Assembly: GCA_958427145.1 (NCBI GenBank) | Contig: CAUAAZ010000001.1 | Coordinates: forward strand, 79,551 to 143,550 | Direction: 5' to 3' | DNA from: an uncultured Collinsella sp. | Lineage (GTDB): Bacteria; Actinomycetota; Coriobacteriia; Coriobacteriales; Coriobacteriaceae | Length of the DNA stretch: 64,000 nucleotides | In this document: positions 10,101 to 18,394 of the stretch, piece after piece | Numbering within the stretch: the first letter of the stretch is position 1 | How the letters are laid out: the number at the start of each line of letters is the position of its first letter | The notes under the pieces: model-generated | Database searches by the model: none | What the model was told of the DNA's origin: nothing | Seen by the model: only the letters and a program-made list of their open reading frames with translations | Translations under genes and position numbers: made by a program

Positions 10101-11504
10101 ACCGCAGACGGTTGCGGCTGCGCATCGTACGCCGTGATCGGCCAGTCCATTGCGGGCTGGGGCGTTATGTCACCAGACGCCACGGTACCCCGTGCGATGC
10201 CGTGGCCACAACATTCGGGCTTTTTGGCAACCGTCAACGAGCAACTGCAGCATATTACTTGGACGCGAGGCGCATCGGCATTTGCAACGCAGCCCGTGGG
10301 TGCCGCAGGCTGTGGCCCGGCATCGTTTAGCGTAAGCAACAACGGCAGGTGCGTACTCTATGTAGAGAACACCGATGGCAAGGTGGGACAAACCTACGAC
10401 GAAGAAGGCAACCCGGTAGCAGTGATGGGCAAGCACTTCCGCATCTTTGCCAGCACCTTGGCAGGCGATCTGTTCACGGAACCGTTTGTGATGTGCGAGC
10501 TGGACCATCCCGTCGATCAGATAACGACATTTTTGACGTCGGGAGGCATGCTCTCCGCGCTCGCCACGCACATTGTGAGCGCGGAGAAGAGCGAGGCAGA
10601 TCTGCACGGCATCGAAGTGCCCTTGGTGGCGTGTGCCACTCCAACGGGCGCCGCTGCTACCTCGGGCGCGGTGGTGCCCGGAGCAGCAGGCGAATCCTTC
10701 ATGGTCACGGTGCGAAACGACGGCAACACCTTGCTGACCGCCGGCACGATTGATCTGTACCGAGAGGGCTCCAGCCAGCCGTTCTCCAGCGCATCCATCG
10801 GATTCGGAGTGAACGCACGCATGGCTTCGATCTACGATCCAGAGCTTGCCGAGGACGCTTCGGCCAACGACATGGCACACGTGAAGTACGCGCTCGAGAC
10901 GCTGGGTGCACGTTTTGCAACGCACCCGCTGGTAGCCGACAACGGCAACGCCGTGCTGGCACCGGGTTGCACGGCACAGTTCCGCATGAGCTTCGCCATT
11001 CCCGAGAGTTGGAGCGACGAAGTGGGCAAACGCGTAACGCTGTATGCGAAGGCGCGTAATCTGGTGGCGCTCGATCCCGTAACGCTCGAGGAAATTCGAC
11101 CGGGGGCAAACTCGGCGCTGGGTGCCGTACTGCACGAGCTTCATGTGCCCGACGCGGTATGCGAGCGCTCAGAAGTTCAGGTCGGCGTATGCGACAGCGC
11201 GGATACGACAGGACTTCACGACGCCCCGATGACGACGGACGGCGATGGCGGCTCGAGTGGCGGCGGTTCCGGCACGGGAGGCAGCTCCGGCGGAAGCAGC
11301 TCCGGCAGTGGCAAGGACCACGGCAATAACAAGCGCTCCGGAAAAGCGGGCGCGCTTGCGGGCACGGGCGATGTCAACGTCCCCCTGACGGCAGCCGCTG
11401 CAGCACTCGCCGCGGCAGGCGCCGGCCTCATCGCCTACAGCGCCCGCCGCACGGCCCTCGAAAACGACACCGCCGATGAGGTCAATTCTGATAAGCCTCG
11501 CTAG
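7137..11504 (+). CDS. Large TAT-exported cell-wall surface protein with LAxTG-like sorting signal
   Basis: A 1455-residue protein. The N-terminus MLDRRSLLVAGASSLASI is a twin-arginine signal with an AYADE cleavage region. The bulk is beta-rich, with an N-terminal carboxypeptidase-regulatory/Ig-like segment (residues 45-130), an aromatic-rich middle and WD/propeller-like repeats. The C-terminus has a Gly/Ser-rich wall spacer, then LAGTGD, a hydrophobic helix and the basic stop RR, the layout of a class E-type (LAxTG) sortase signal. GGGAG precedes the ATG at 7137. TAT plus sortase implies folding before export. No enzymatic domain is recognised; adhesin or structural roles are possible. Confidence 0.85.
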   Translation: MLDRRSLLVAGASSLASIMLPRVPGSANAFILPFAPTEAYADEKDPFRVLVLSRTMFGVVVVDVANKNTPITGAQVTLTSRYAAGKQLTAATDDEGTAIFEVAPLSEGYVDEATLLDAYDFNGGISISMAGYRDVEIPLARVQGGTAITAPTRPLSDGEPYFRQLTFDEWDIQYADATFMAMPADEAANDQPDTHAFTVQAHLPQGGQATLHINKVMPAAGSSSETVTQIGQVKASASGSDNLATFTLEDKFLDAASGLLEEGCKLRFVLDYQGKTYTLSSPMAVVTAPAAKAESGSTTIIPTTMDQEITPFDFPAAFPGIGGNKFTCWMPSFPILFDFSFAGYVLFGGGYKPASYMNDSGNPDPEYWKKSPRESGAKQANRYLDEMEGKWNQYKSMSAGSGTDPRNTKLLRHHCTPLFTMDIATQLYGSLAYDWVGKTWGNNNDPAYGNIKALFQVRTDLNWTEQFTLGPVPFFLNVNPWVLAKPALAVGAHTHGSGAAFFKNISLDYSNTSGSFTIQIGFAVTFGAGVAGVASSAVRGAASLTLFIGYEKADGHQLPRLRVGADVDVDVILQFVMFKWTTKAWSGSWPTLLDSWNMSVNNGNQYVLQRSELALGGDTPYTLDACFGTPGNIKAGGVPQFIASATIVTNAELLARAEVKAAVVNVAPVVRDWDQAVTRIELEANEESDDTGQIEHFVHALIENDENAAPMYEYTYIGQATNAVADPNANSAGVSEDERGGIKPSSDNVLFSGVLSEAHMKLAMIAGVECLFRIASVRYGDNGRSRLVVHTKANGTWSAPMPVDFPLGFGEGDVERDGIFDYDFDVVEYTDGRENQDAYVLLVSGERPDGDNTLFDTASTAGILSVVRLRISNDGVRVMSHTSWRSISRGRLQEDGHHCLQCPRITVGRTLVDGRLSGAYLHRRGTTAEKALGNEAEVALECFTLWSDVSGDSLTFRQVLRFPQAPSSIELGEPENINGKMVVPVAYETADGCGCASYAVIGQSIAGWGVMSPDATVPRAMPWPQHSGFLATVNEQLQHITWTRGASAFATQPVGAAGCGPASFSVSNNGRCVLYVENTDGKVGQTYDEEGNPVAVMGKHFRIFASTLAGDLFTEPFVMCELDHPVDQITTFLTSGGMLSALATHIVSAEKSEADLHGIEVPLVACATPTGAAATSGAVVPGAAGESFMVTVRNDGNTLLTAGTIDLYREGSSQPFSSASIGFGVNARMASIYDPELAEDASANDMAHVKYALETLGARFATHPLVADNGNAVLAPGCTAQFRMSFAIPESWSDEVGKRVTLYAKARNLVALDPVTLEEIRPGANSALGAVLHELHVPDAVCERSEVQVGVCDSADTTGLHDAPMTTDGDGGSSGGGSGTGGSSGGSSSGSGKDHGNNKRSGKAGALAGTGDVNVPLTAAAAALAAAGAGLIAYSARRTALENDTADEVNSDKPR

Positions 11505-11552
11505 CTCCTAGTTACTTTTGTGAGAGACGCCAACTCGGCTCGTCGAACATCA

Positions 11553-11588
11553 AATGGGCTGGTTCTGGATACCCAGAGCCAGCCCATT
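11553..11588. terminator. Bidirectional hairpin between convergent genes
   Basis: A 16-bp stem (AATGGGCTGGTTCTGG against CCAGAGCCAGCCCATT, one G-T pair) lies between the surface-protein stop and the stop of the minus-strand membrane gene. Confidence 0.65.
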
Positions 11589-11593
11589 GCGCA

Positions 11594-12178
11594 TTAGTTA
11601 TCGTCAGAGGAGTCGAGTTCTGCCTCGAGCTTGGCACGGCGTCTTTTCGCCGTGAAAAACGTTGCGCACAGGGCAGCAAACGTGGCCGCGAAAATCGTCG
11701 CACCGCAGAAAACGCCCGTGGCCAGGTTCGCCAACCAAAAGACGCTTTCGAGCGGTACGATCTGCGCCTCAGCGATACAGCGCATTGCGGCAATAACAAG
11801 CGCGAACGCGGCGCCGCTAAGACCGCTGACAAGCAGGAAATATCCAACAGGAAGATGCTCGGTTTGCCCAAAACGATTGGTATCGACATAGCCCTTCCGC
11901 GTTTGCAGTCCTGCGCAAATCAACATCACGAGAACGAGCCACAAATACATGGCTGCCTCGAACGGCGTTGCAAAGCCATGCGGCATTTCACCGGCGTCGC
12001 TGTGAACCCACGCAACCTGTCGAGCTATAAACTGGTAGAAAAAGATCATCAACATGCCAAACGAAAGCAGCACGAAACCAATCTTGTAGATCTTCGCGCT
12101 CTCGGCCTCCAGGCGCTCATCCTTTGGGCCGGCATATTCATGCCACTTTTGCACGAGTTTTAAATCTTCAAATTTCAT
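11594..12178 (-). CDS. Four-helix membrane protein of unknown function (DUF6773-like)
   Basis: A 194-residue protein with a charged N-terminal segment (MKFEDLKLVQKWHEYAGPKD), four hydrophobic helices at about 32-52, 72-92, 110-132 and 140-170, and a basic-acidic tail. Its size, topology and pairing with a small XRE regulator 9 bases upstream fit the DUF6773-type membrane proteins of such regulator pairs; the family name is from memory. It is co-transcribed from the promoter at 12467-12495. Confidence 0.7.
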   Translation of the reverse strand: MKFEDLKLVQKWHEYAGPKDERLEAESAKIYKIGFVLLSFGMLMIFFYQFIARQVAWVHSDAGEMPHGFATPFEAAMYLWLVLVMLICAGLQTRKGYVDTNRFGQTEHLPVGYFLLVSGLSGAAFALVIAAMRCIAEAQIVPLESVFWLANLATGVFCGATIFAATFAALCATFFTAKRRRAKLEAELDSSDDN

Positions 12179-12187
12179 AGCGAACCC

Positions 12188-12418
12188 CTAAAGAGCGTCA
12201 GGGTCGACGTCGCTCTCGTCTTCCCAAAACAAGTCGTTCAACGTAACGCGTAGCGCTTTACAGATTGCCACGCACAAATTGAGCGTGGGGTTGTAGCCGC
12301 CCGCCTCGATCAAGCCGATGGTCTGGCGCGTAACGCCCACGGCCTGGGCCAGGTCAGCTTGCGAAAGGCCAACCGCCGCGCGCGCCGCCTTCATGCGTAG
12401 GTTCCTTTTGCCCGGCAT
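12188..12418 (-). CDS. Small XRE-family transcriptional regulator
   Basis: A 76-residue Cro/CI-type helix-turn-helix protein (GLSQADLAQAVGVTRQTIGL) with the YNPTLNLCVAICKAL signature of the YgzD-type small regulators, and an acidic tail. The ATG at 12418 follows AAAGGAAC; a longer frame to 12478 lacks a ribosome site and would run through the promoter. The palindrome at 12441-12452 lies just upstream, so autorepression is likely. Confidence 0.88.
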   Translation of the reverse strand: MPGKRNLRMKAARAAVGLSQADLAQAVGVTRQTIGLIEAGGYNPTLNLCVAICKALRVTLNDLFWEDESDVDPDAL

Positions 12419-12440
12419 GGAGTTCCTTTCGTAGTAATGG

Positions 12441-12452
12441 ACAGATATCTGT
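12441..12452. promoter_or_regulatory. Perfect palindromic operator candidate for the XRE regulator
   Basis: ACAGATATCTGT is a perfect 12-bp palindrome between the -10 box and the start codon of the XRE gene. A half-site, ATATCTGTC, recurs at about 12498-12506 upstream of the -35, so the sites bracket the promoter. Confidence 0.6.
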
Positions 12453-12466
12453 TGCAATATGACAGA

Positions 12467-12495
12467 AATATATTGCATCTATCAGAAGATGTCAA
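12467..12495 (-). promoter_or_regulatory. Consensus sigma-70-type promoter of the XRE/membrane-protein operon
   Basis: On the minus strand TTGACA (12495-12490), a 17-base spacer and TATATT (12472-12467) form a near-perfect housekeeping promoter firing leftward. Confidence 0.75.
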
Positions 12496-12568
12496 CTATA
12501 TCTGTCATAATGGAAACCATGTTCGTCATCGCCATGCGGACATTACAACTTCGGTTCACTATTCAAAC

Positions 12569-12642
12569 TTACTCGGACAGAACCGACTCGGTTTTGTCCG
12601 AGTAAACGAATCTCCATCGAACTCCGAACGATTGTTCGATGG
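12569..12642. repeat. Two consecutive inverted repeats upstream of the topoisomerase promoter
   Basis: The first has 16-bp arms (12569-12584 and 12590-12605, one G-T mismatch) and a 5-base loop. The second has 9-bp arms CCATCGAAC/GTTCGATGG (12614-12622 and 12634-12642). They lie upstream of the -35 box, so they are not leader structures of that promoter; they could be protein-binding sites or end a transcript coming from the left. Confidence 0.5.
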
Positions 12643-12654
12643 ATTTCGTGTTGG

Positions 12655-12683
12655 TTGGAATCGCCTATGGGCTGGGCTATGCT
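12655..12683 (+). promoter_or_regulatory. Promoter candidate of the ParE/ParC operon
   Basis: TTGGAA (12655-12660), a 17-base spacer and TATGCT (12678-12683), ending 55 bases before the ATG of the topoisomerase B subunit. Confidence 0.55.
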
Positions 12684-12737
12684 ACCTTGACTATCTATAT
12701 GACTTAAACGCAGCAAAGGAGCACCGAGAGAGCGAGT

Positions 12738-14735
12738 ATGGCAAAAAACACCGCAAACTATGGTAACGACAGTATCCGCCAGCTCAAGGACGAGGAGCGC
12801 GTACGCCTGCGTCCCGCCGTCATCTTTGGCTCGGACGGGCTCGACGGCTGCGCACATGCCGCCTTCGAGATCCTGTCCAACGCCGTTGACGAGGCGCGCC
12901 AGGGCTACGGCAAGCTCATCACCCTTACCGCCTTTCGCGATGGCTCCATTCAGGTAGAGGACAATGGCCGTGGCTGCCCGCTCGACTGGAACCCTTCCGA
13001 GAAGCGCTTTAACTGGGAGCTCGTCTTTTGTGAGCTCTACGCTGGCGGCAAATACAATAACAACCAGGGCGGCGACTACGACTTCTCGCTCGGCACCAAC
13101 GGCCTGGGCTCGTGCGCGACCCAGTACGCTTCCGAGTACATGGACGTTACCGTCTGGCGTGACGGTAACAAGTACTCCTTACACTTTAAGAAGGGCAAGG
13201 TTGTCGGCGCCAAGAAGAAGGCACTCGAGATTGAGCCCAGCGACGAGAACCGCACCGGCACCACTATCAAGTGGCGCCCCGATCTTGAGGTCTTTACCTC
13301 GATTAGCATTCCCCACGATTGGTATCGCGAGACCATGCGCCGTCAGGCCGTGGTCAACGCCAACGTGACCTTCCGCCTGCGCATCGAGGGCGACGATGGC
13401 GAGTTTTCCGAAGAGGACTTTTGCTACCCCAAGGGCATCGAGGACTATGTGCTCGAGAAGGTCGGTACCGACTACCTTACCGAGCCTTTCTTTATCGAGG
13501 CCGACCGCCGCGGTCGCGACCGCGAGGACCTGCCCGACTACAATGTAAAGATCACCGCGTGCATGTGCTTCTCGCGCACCTTCACGATGCAGGAGTACTA
13601 CCACAACTCCTCCTGGCTCGAGAACGGCGGTTCGCCCGAGAAGGCCGCCCGCAGCGCTCTGACCAGTGCCATCGATGCTTACATTAAGCAACAGGGCAAG
13701 TACAACAAAAACGAGAGCGGCATTAAGTGGCAGGATGTCCAGGACTGTCTGGTGCTGGTGACCAACTGCTTCTCCACCCAGACGTCCTATGAAAACCAGA
13801 CTAAGAAGGCCATCAACAACCGCTTTATCCAGCAGGCTATGACGGCCTTCTTTAAGGAGCGCCTCTCGACCTACTTGATCGAGAACAAAGACGCCGCCAA
13901 CAAGATCATGGAGCAGGTGCTCATCAACAAGCGCTCGCGCGAGAACGCCGAAAAGACGCGCCAGAGCATCAAGACCAACCTGCAGCAGAAGACCGACATG
14001 GCCAACCGCGTGCAGAAGTTCATCGACTGCCGCTCCAAGGACAAGAGCCGCCGCGAGATCTACATCGTAGAGGGCGACTCGGCAGCAGGCGCCATTCGTA
14101 CCTCGCGCGATGCCGAGTTCCAGGGCGTTATGCCCGTCCGTGGCAAAATCCTCAACTGCCTAAAGGAGGACTATCCACGCATCTTTAAGTCCGACATCAT
14201 CATGGACCTCATGCGCGTGCTGGGCTGCGGCGTGGAGATCAAGGACAAGCGCATCAAAAACCTTGGTGCCTTTGACCTGGACAACCTCAACTGGAACAAG
14301 GTCATCATCTGTACGGACGCCGACGTCGACGGTTACCACATCCGCACGCTCGTGCTCACCATGCTTTACCGCCTGGTGCCCACACTTATCGACGAGGGTT
14401 ACGTGTATATCGCCGAGTCGCCGCTCTACGAGATCAACTGCAAAGAGAAGACCTACTTTGCCTACACCGAGCTCGAGAAGAACGGCATCCTCAAGGAGAT
14501 TGGCGACCAAAAGTGCTCCATCAACCGCTCCAAGGGTCTTGGCGAGAACGACCCGGACATGATGTGGCTCACCACCATGAACCCCGAGACGCGTCGCCTG
14601 ATCAAGGTGGAGCCCGAGGACGTCACCAAGATGGAGACCATGTTTAACCTGTTGCTGGGCAACGACGAAGCGGGCCGCAAGCGCCATATCTCCGAGCACG
14701 GCAAGGAATATCTGGACCAGCTGGACCTGCAATAG
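12738..14735 (+). CDS. parE: Type IIA DNA topoisomerase subunit B (ParE/GyrB-like)
   Basis: A 665-residue ATPase subunit. It has GHKL motifs (EILSNAVDEA and EDNGRGCP), the GTNGLGSCATQYAS lid loop, the transducer, and a Toprim domain with EGDSAAG and TDADVDG for magnesium binding. The ATG at 12738 follows GGAG. It partners subunit A 45 bases downstream; the tetramer passes one duplex through another and decatenates or relaxes DNA in the cytoplasm. The sequence is divergent from housekeeping GyrB, so the topoisomerase IV name is inferred from the B-A gene order and this divergence. Confidence 0.88.
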   Translation: MAKNTANYGNDSIRQLKDEERVRLRPAVIFGSDGLDGCAHAAFEILSNAVDEARQGYGKLITLTAFRDGSIQVEDNGRGCPLDWNPSEKRFNWELVFCELYAGGKYNNNQGGDYDFSLGTNGLGSCATQYASEYMDVTVWRDGNKYSLHFKKGKVVGAKKKALEIEPSDENRTGTTIKWRPDLEVFTSISIPHDWYRETMRRQAVVNANVTFRLRIEGDDGEFSEEDFCYPKGIEDYVLEKVGTDYLTEPFFIEADRRGRDREDLPDYNVKITACMCFSRTFTMQEYYHNSSWLENGGSPEKAARSALTSAIDAYIKQQGKYNKNESGIKWQDVQDCLVLVTNCFSTQTSYENQTKKAINNRFIQQAMTAFFKERLSTYLIENKDAANKIMEQVLINKRSRENAEKTRQSIKTNLQQKTDMANRVQKFIDCRSKDKSRREIYIVEGDSAAGAIRTSRDAEFQGVMPVRGKILNCLKEDYPRIFKSDIIMDLMRVLGCGVEIKDKRIKNLGAFDLDNLNWNKVIICTDADVDGYHIRTLVLTMLYRLVPTLIDEGYVYIAESPLYEINCKEKTYFAYTELEKNGILKEIGDQKCSINRSKGLGENDPDMMWLTTMNPETRRLIKVEPEDVTKMETMFNLLLGNDEAGRKRHISEHGKEYLDQLDLQ

Positions 14736-14780
14736 CAGCAAATCGATAACGACGGCCCATAAGAAGTTCAAGAGGAAATC

Positions 14781-17021
14781 GTGGCAAAGAAGAAGACGAA
14801 GAACCAGCCGAAGAAAAAGCAGGTCAACGCCGAGAACGTCATCGGCCTGCACTCCGAGGTCACCGACCAGCCGATCACGCAGACGCTCGAGGTCAACTAC
14901 ATGCCCTACGCCATGAGCGTCAACGTCTCGCGTGCGTTCCCCGAGATCGACGGCTTTAAGCCCTCGCACCGCAAGCTGCTTTACACCATGTACAAGATGG
15001 GTCTGCTCAAGGGCGAGCGCCAGAAGAGCGCCAACATCGTGGGCCAGACCATGAAGCTCAACCCGCATGGCGACGCCGCGATCTACGAGACGATGGTGCG
15101 CCTGGCAACCGGCAACGAAGCGCTGCTCGCCCCCTTTGTGGAGTCGAAGGGCAACTTTGGCAAGTACTATTCGGGCGACCTGAGCTACGCCGCCTCGCGT
15201 TATACCGAAGCCAAGCTCTCCCCCATCAGCGCCGAGATCTTCAAGGACATCGACAAGGACCCGGTCGACTTCGTCGACAGCTACGACGGCGCCATGAAGG
15301 AGCCGCGTCTGCTGCCCACCACGTTCCCCAACATCCTTGTCTCGGCCAATAAGGGCATCGGCGTCGCCATGGCGTCCGACATCTGCGGTTTCAACCTCAA
15401 CGAGGTCTGTACTGCCACGATGCATTACCTCAAGGATCCCGACTGCGATCTGCTCGAGTACATGCCCATGCCCGACTTCTCGACCGGCGGCGAGATCATC
15501 TACCGCCGCGAGGAGATGGAAAAGATTATCGAGACCGGCCTTGGCAGCTTCCAGATCCGCTCCCGCTGGCGCTGGATTCCCGAAGAGCGCATTATCGAGG
15601 TCTACGAGATCCCCTACACCACCAAGACCGATGTCATCATCGAGCGCATCGTCAAGCTCTCCAAGGAGGGCAAGGTCAAGGAGATCGCCGACATCCGCGA
15701 CGAGACCGACCTCTCGGGCCTGCGCATCGCCATCGACCTTAAGCGCGGTGTCGACCCCGACAAGCTCATGGCCAAGCTCTATCGCTCGACCACGCTGCAG
15801 GATTCGTTCTCATGCAACTTCAACGTGTTGGTCGATGGTTACCCTCGCGTTATGGGCGTGCGTCAGATCCTGCACGAGTGGGTCAAGTGGCGTATTGAGT
15901 CCACGCGTCGCCGCATTAACTTTGACCTGGGAAAAAAGTCCGAGCGCCTGCACCTGCTGCACGGCCTCGAGGCGATCCTGCTCGACATCGACAAGGCGAT
16001 CGCCATCATCCGTGGCACCAAGCTCGAGGCCGAGGTCGTGCCCAACCTTATGCGCGGCTTCGACATCGACGAGACCCAGGCCGAGTTTGTTGCCGAGCTC
16101 AAGCTCCGCAACATCAACGAGGAGTACATCCTCAACCGCACCAAGGACATCGCTAAGCTTGAGGGCGAGATTGCCGAGCTTGAGGAGATCCTCTCCAGCG
16201 AGGAGAACATCAAGAAGGTCATCAGCGACGAGCTGGCCGCGGTCAACAAGAAGTATGTGATGCCGCGCCGCACGGGCAGGATCGAGCCCCATGAGGTTAT
16301 CGAAGTAAGCTTGGAGCCCGAGGTCGAGGAGTACCCGGTCACCATCATGCTCTCGCGCGATGGCTACCTTAAGAAGATGACGGACCGCGTACTCAAAAAG
16401 ACGACCACGCTCAAGTACAAGGACGGCGACAAACCCTTTATCGAGTTCCCGTCCTCCAACACGCACGAGCTGCTCGTGTTTACCAACAAGAGCCAGGTGT
16501 ACAAGTGCAAGGTTGCGGCATTTGAGGACACCAAGTCGGCCCAGCTGGGCTCGTACCTGCCGACCGATCTTGAGATGGAACCCGACGAGAGTGTCATCTG
16601 GGTCATCGACCCCGAGGACTACAAGGCCGACGTGTTGTTCGTCTTTGAGAACGGCCGCGCGGTGCGCGTTGCGCTTTCTGGATACGTCACCAAGACCAAC
16701 CGCAAACGCCTCAAGAACGCCATCTACGGCGGCAGCAAGCTGCTGTATGCCCAGGTGCTCAACACAGATCGTGACATCGCGCTGGTCTCGAGCGACTACC
16801 GCCTGATGAACTTCAACACGTCGCTGCTCAAGACCAAGACGACCACCAACACGCAGGGCGTCCAGGCTTTCACGGCCAAGAAGGGCCGCTCGGTCACCAC
16901 CGTCGGCACGACCGAGGAGATTCTTGGCGCCGGCGTCTCGGCCGAGAAGTTCACCGCGCAGAGCCTCCCCTCCGCCGGTGCCCTCATGAAGGAAAACGAC
17001 ATGCCGAGCCTGTTTGACTAG
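14781..17021 (+). CDS. parC: Type IIA DNA topoisomerase subunit A (ParC/GyrA-like)
   Basis: A 746-residue breakage-reunion subunit. The catalytic tyrosine is Tyr141 in AASRYTE; the winged helix (residues 45-145), the tower and a coiled coil (about 435-480) follow. The C-terminal 200 residues form a short beta-pinwheel without a clear GyrA box, which favours ParC over GyrA. The first 15 residues are a lysine-rich tail. The GTG start at 14781 has AGAGGAAA upstream. It is co-transcribed with subunit B. Confidence 0.88.
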   Translation: MAKKKTKNQPKKKQVNAENVIGLHSEVTDQPITQTLEVNYMPYAMSVNVSRAFPEIDGFKPSHRKLLYTMYKMGLLKGERQKSANIVGQTMKLNPHGDAAIYETMVRLATGNEALLAPFVESKGNFGKYYSGDLSYAASRYTEAKLSPISAEIFKDIDKDPVDFVDSYDGAMKEPRLLPTTFPNILVSANKGIGVAMASDICGFNLNEVCTATMHYLKDPDCDLLEYMPMPDFSTGGEIIYRREEMEKIIETGLGSFQIRSRWRWIPEERIIEVYEIPYTTKTDVIIERIVKLSKEGKVKEIADIRDETDLSGLRIAIDLKRGVDPDKLMAKLYRSTTLQDSFSCNFNVLVDGYPRVMGVRQILHEWVKWRIESTRRRINFDLGKKSERLHLLHGLEAILLDIDKAIAIIRGTKLEAEVVPNLMRGFDIDETQAEFVAELKLRNINEEYILNRTKDIAKLEGEIAELEEILSSEENIKKVISDELAAVNKKYVMPRRTGRIEPHEVIEVSLEPEVEEYPVTIMLSRDGYLKKMTDRVLKKTTTLKYKDGDKPFIEFPSSNTHELLVFTNKSQVYKCKVAAFEDTKSAQLGSYLPTDLEMEPDESVIWVIDPEDYKADVLFVFENGRAVRVALSGYVTKTNRKRLKNAIYGGSKLLYAQVLNTDRDIALVSSDYRLMNFNTSLLKTKTTTNTQGVQAFTAKKGRSVTTVGTTEEILGAGVSAEKFTAQSLPSAGALMKENDMPSLFD

Positions 17022-17058
17022 GTACCACGGCAACGAGACCGTTAGATACTTCGCAAAG

Positions 17059-17110
17059 CGACGAGGCCCGGAGCGCAACGGCATTGCGCCCGGGACTCGT
17101 CGTTTTTCTT
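17059..17110 (+). terminator. Rho-independent terminator of the topoisomerase operon
   Basis: A long GC-rich stem (CGACGAG…CTCGTCG with an inner GAGCGCAA/TTGCGC pairing) is followed by CGTTTTTCTT, 38 bases after the subunit A stop. Confidence 0.85.
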
Positions 17111-17205
17111 CTCAACTATTTCTTAACGCAGATTAATTGACTTCTGCTTATTTTTCTGCGTTAAAAAATGTCAGCGTCACTGCTTCGATGCCCTTTGGTC
17201 GGTCG

Positions 17206-17262
17206 TTAGCAAAACTTGCAAAAATTAGCAAAACTTGCAAAAATTAGCAAAACTTGCAAAGG
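17206..17262. repeat. Three 19-bp tandem repeats with palindromic cores (iteron-like)
   Basis: Three head-to-tail 19-bp units each carry the palindrome GCAA-AAC-TTGC; only the last two bases of the third differ. The array ends 7 bases before the ATG of the ATPase and overlaps its ribosome site. Likely an operator for autoregulation; the iteron-like spacing beside an Orc1/Cdc6-like ATPase also allows an origin-type binding role. Confidence 0.8.
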
Positions 17263-17269
17263 AGACACC

Positions 17270-18364
17270 ATGGAGTACAGCAAGAACCCCTTTACCCCGA
17301 CGTTCGGAAGTATCCCTCCCTTTCTAGCGGGTCGCGAGCATATTCTGCGTGACATCAACCGTGGTTTTATCAACGGCCCGGGAGATCCAAACCTGTCGAC
17401 TATTTTTACGGGCGCAAGGGGAACGGGCAAGACGGCGCTTCTCTCGCTCCTTTCAGAAACGGCGCTTGAACACGGTTGGATCGCAGCAAATGTCTCCGCC
17501 ATGCCAGGCATGCTCGAAGATATTATCGAGCGAACCAAAGAAGCCGCAGATAGCTACCTCTCACAGCCTCATGCGCGCATAAACGGCGTTCAAATTGGTC
17601 CAGTGGGCATCGATTGGACATATGCTCAAGAGGCTCAGGGCAACTGGCGCACGCGCATGAATGGCATCTTTAAGCAACTCGAAAAACATGACATCGGACT
17701 TCTCATCACCATCGATGAAGTCACCGTCGATCTCGAAGAAATGCTTCAATTTGCCTCTGTTTACCAGCACTTTGTACGCGAAGGTAAAAAAGTTGCCCTA
17801 CTCATGGCAGGACTGCCCTACAAGGTATCGGCGTTGCTGCGTAACGATTCCGTCTCGTTCCTCAGGCGTTCCCAATATCATCAGTTGGGACGAATCACTG
17901 ACGTTGAAATTGCAAACGCATTCCGCAAAACCGTTGAGGCCGGAGGCCGCTCAATCACGCCAGAAGCGCTCGAGGATGCCGTGAAGGCCGTCGACGGATT
18001 TCCCTATATGATGCAGCTCGTCGGATATCGCACATGGGATGTTTCGGAGAACTCGCCCAAAATCAGTGCACCTGATGTACAGCAGGGTTCTCTGCTTGCC
18101 CGCATGGAGCTGCGCGATCGAATTCTCGAAACGACCTATCGGGAGCTTTCCGATAAAGACATTGAGTTTTTGCTCGCAATGCTGCCCGATTCTGGCCCCA
18201 GTAGAGTCTCGGAGATAGCCAAACGCATGGGCGTCGCCAGCAACTACGCAAGCCAATACAAACGCCGCCTCCTGGAGGACGGCGTCATCGGAGAGCGCGG
18301 GCGTGGTCTCGTTGGCTTTGACATCCCCGCGTTCAGGGAATTCTTGAACGAGAAGGCGTTTTAG
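17270..18364 (+). CDS. Orc1/Cdc6-like AAA ATPase with C-terminal winged helix
   Basis: A 364-residue protein. The P-loop GARGTGKTALL is at about residues 44-54, the Walker B-like LLITIDEVTVDLEE at about 143-156 and an Arg-rich sensor region (VSFLRRSQYH) at about 200. The C-terminus (about 290-360) is a winged helix (SEIAKRMGVASNYASQYKRR). This layout is shared by Orc1/Cdc6-like and other STAND-type stand-alone ATPases of actinobacteria whose function is unknown. The ATG at 17270 follows AAAGGAG; the longer frame would translate the repeat array. It is monocistronic and convergent with the flavodoxin gene. Confidence 0.75.
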   Translation: MEYSKNPFTPTFGSIPPFLAGREHILRDINRGFINGPGDPNLSTIFTGARGTGKTALLSLLSETALEHGWIAANVSAMPGMLEDIIERTKEAADSYLSQPHARINGVQIGPVGIDWTYAQEAQGNWRTRMNGIFKQLEKHDIGLLITIDEVTVDLEEMLQFASVYQHFVREGKKVALLMAGLPYKVSALLRNDSVSFLRRSQYHQLGRITDVEIANAFRKTVEAGGRSITPEALEDAVKAVDGFPYMMQLVGYRTWDVSENSPKISAPDVQQGSLLARMELRDRILETTYRELSDKDIEFLLAMLPDSGPSRVSEIAKRMGVASNYASQYKRRLLEDGVIGERGRGLVGFDIPAFREFLNEKAF

Positions 18365-18394
18365 CACACCGGAATTGTCCGCTGGAGCATCGTT

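Noticed and set aside
17206..17262. Tandem repeats considered as a CRISPR array
   Set aside because: The units are contiguous without spacers and lie in the leader of one gene; no cas genes are present.
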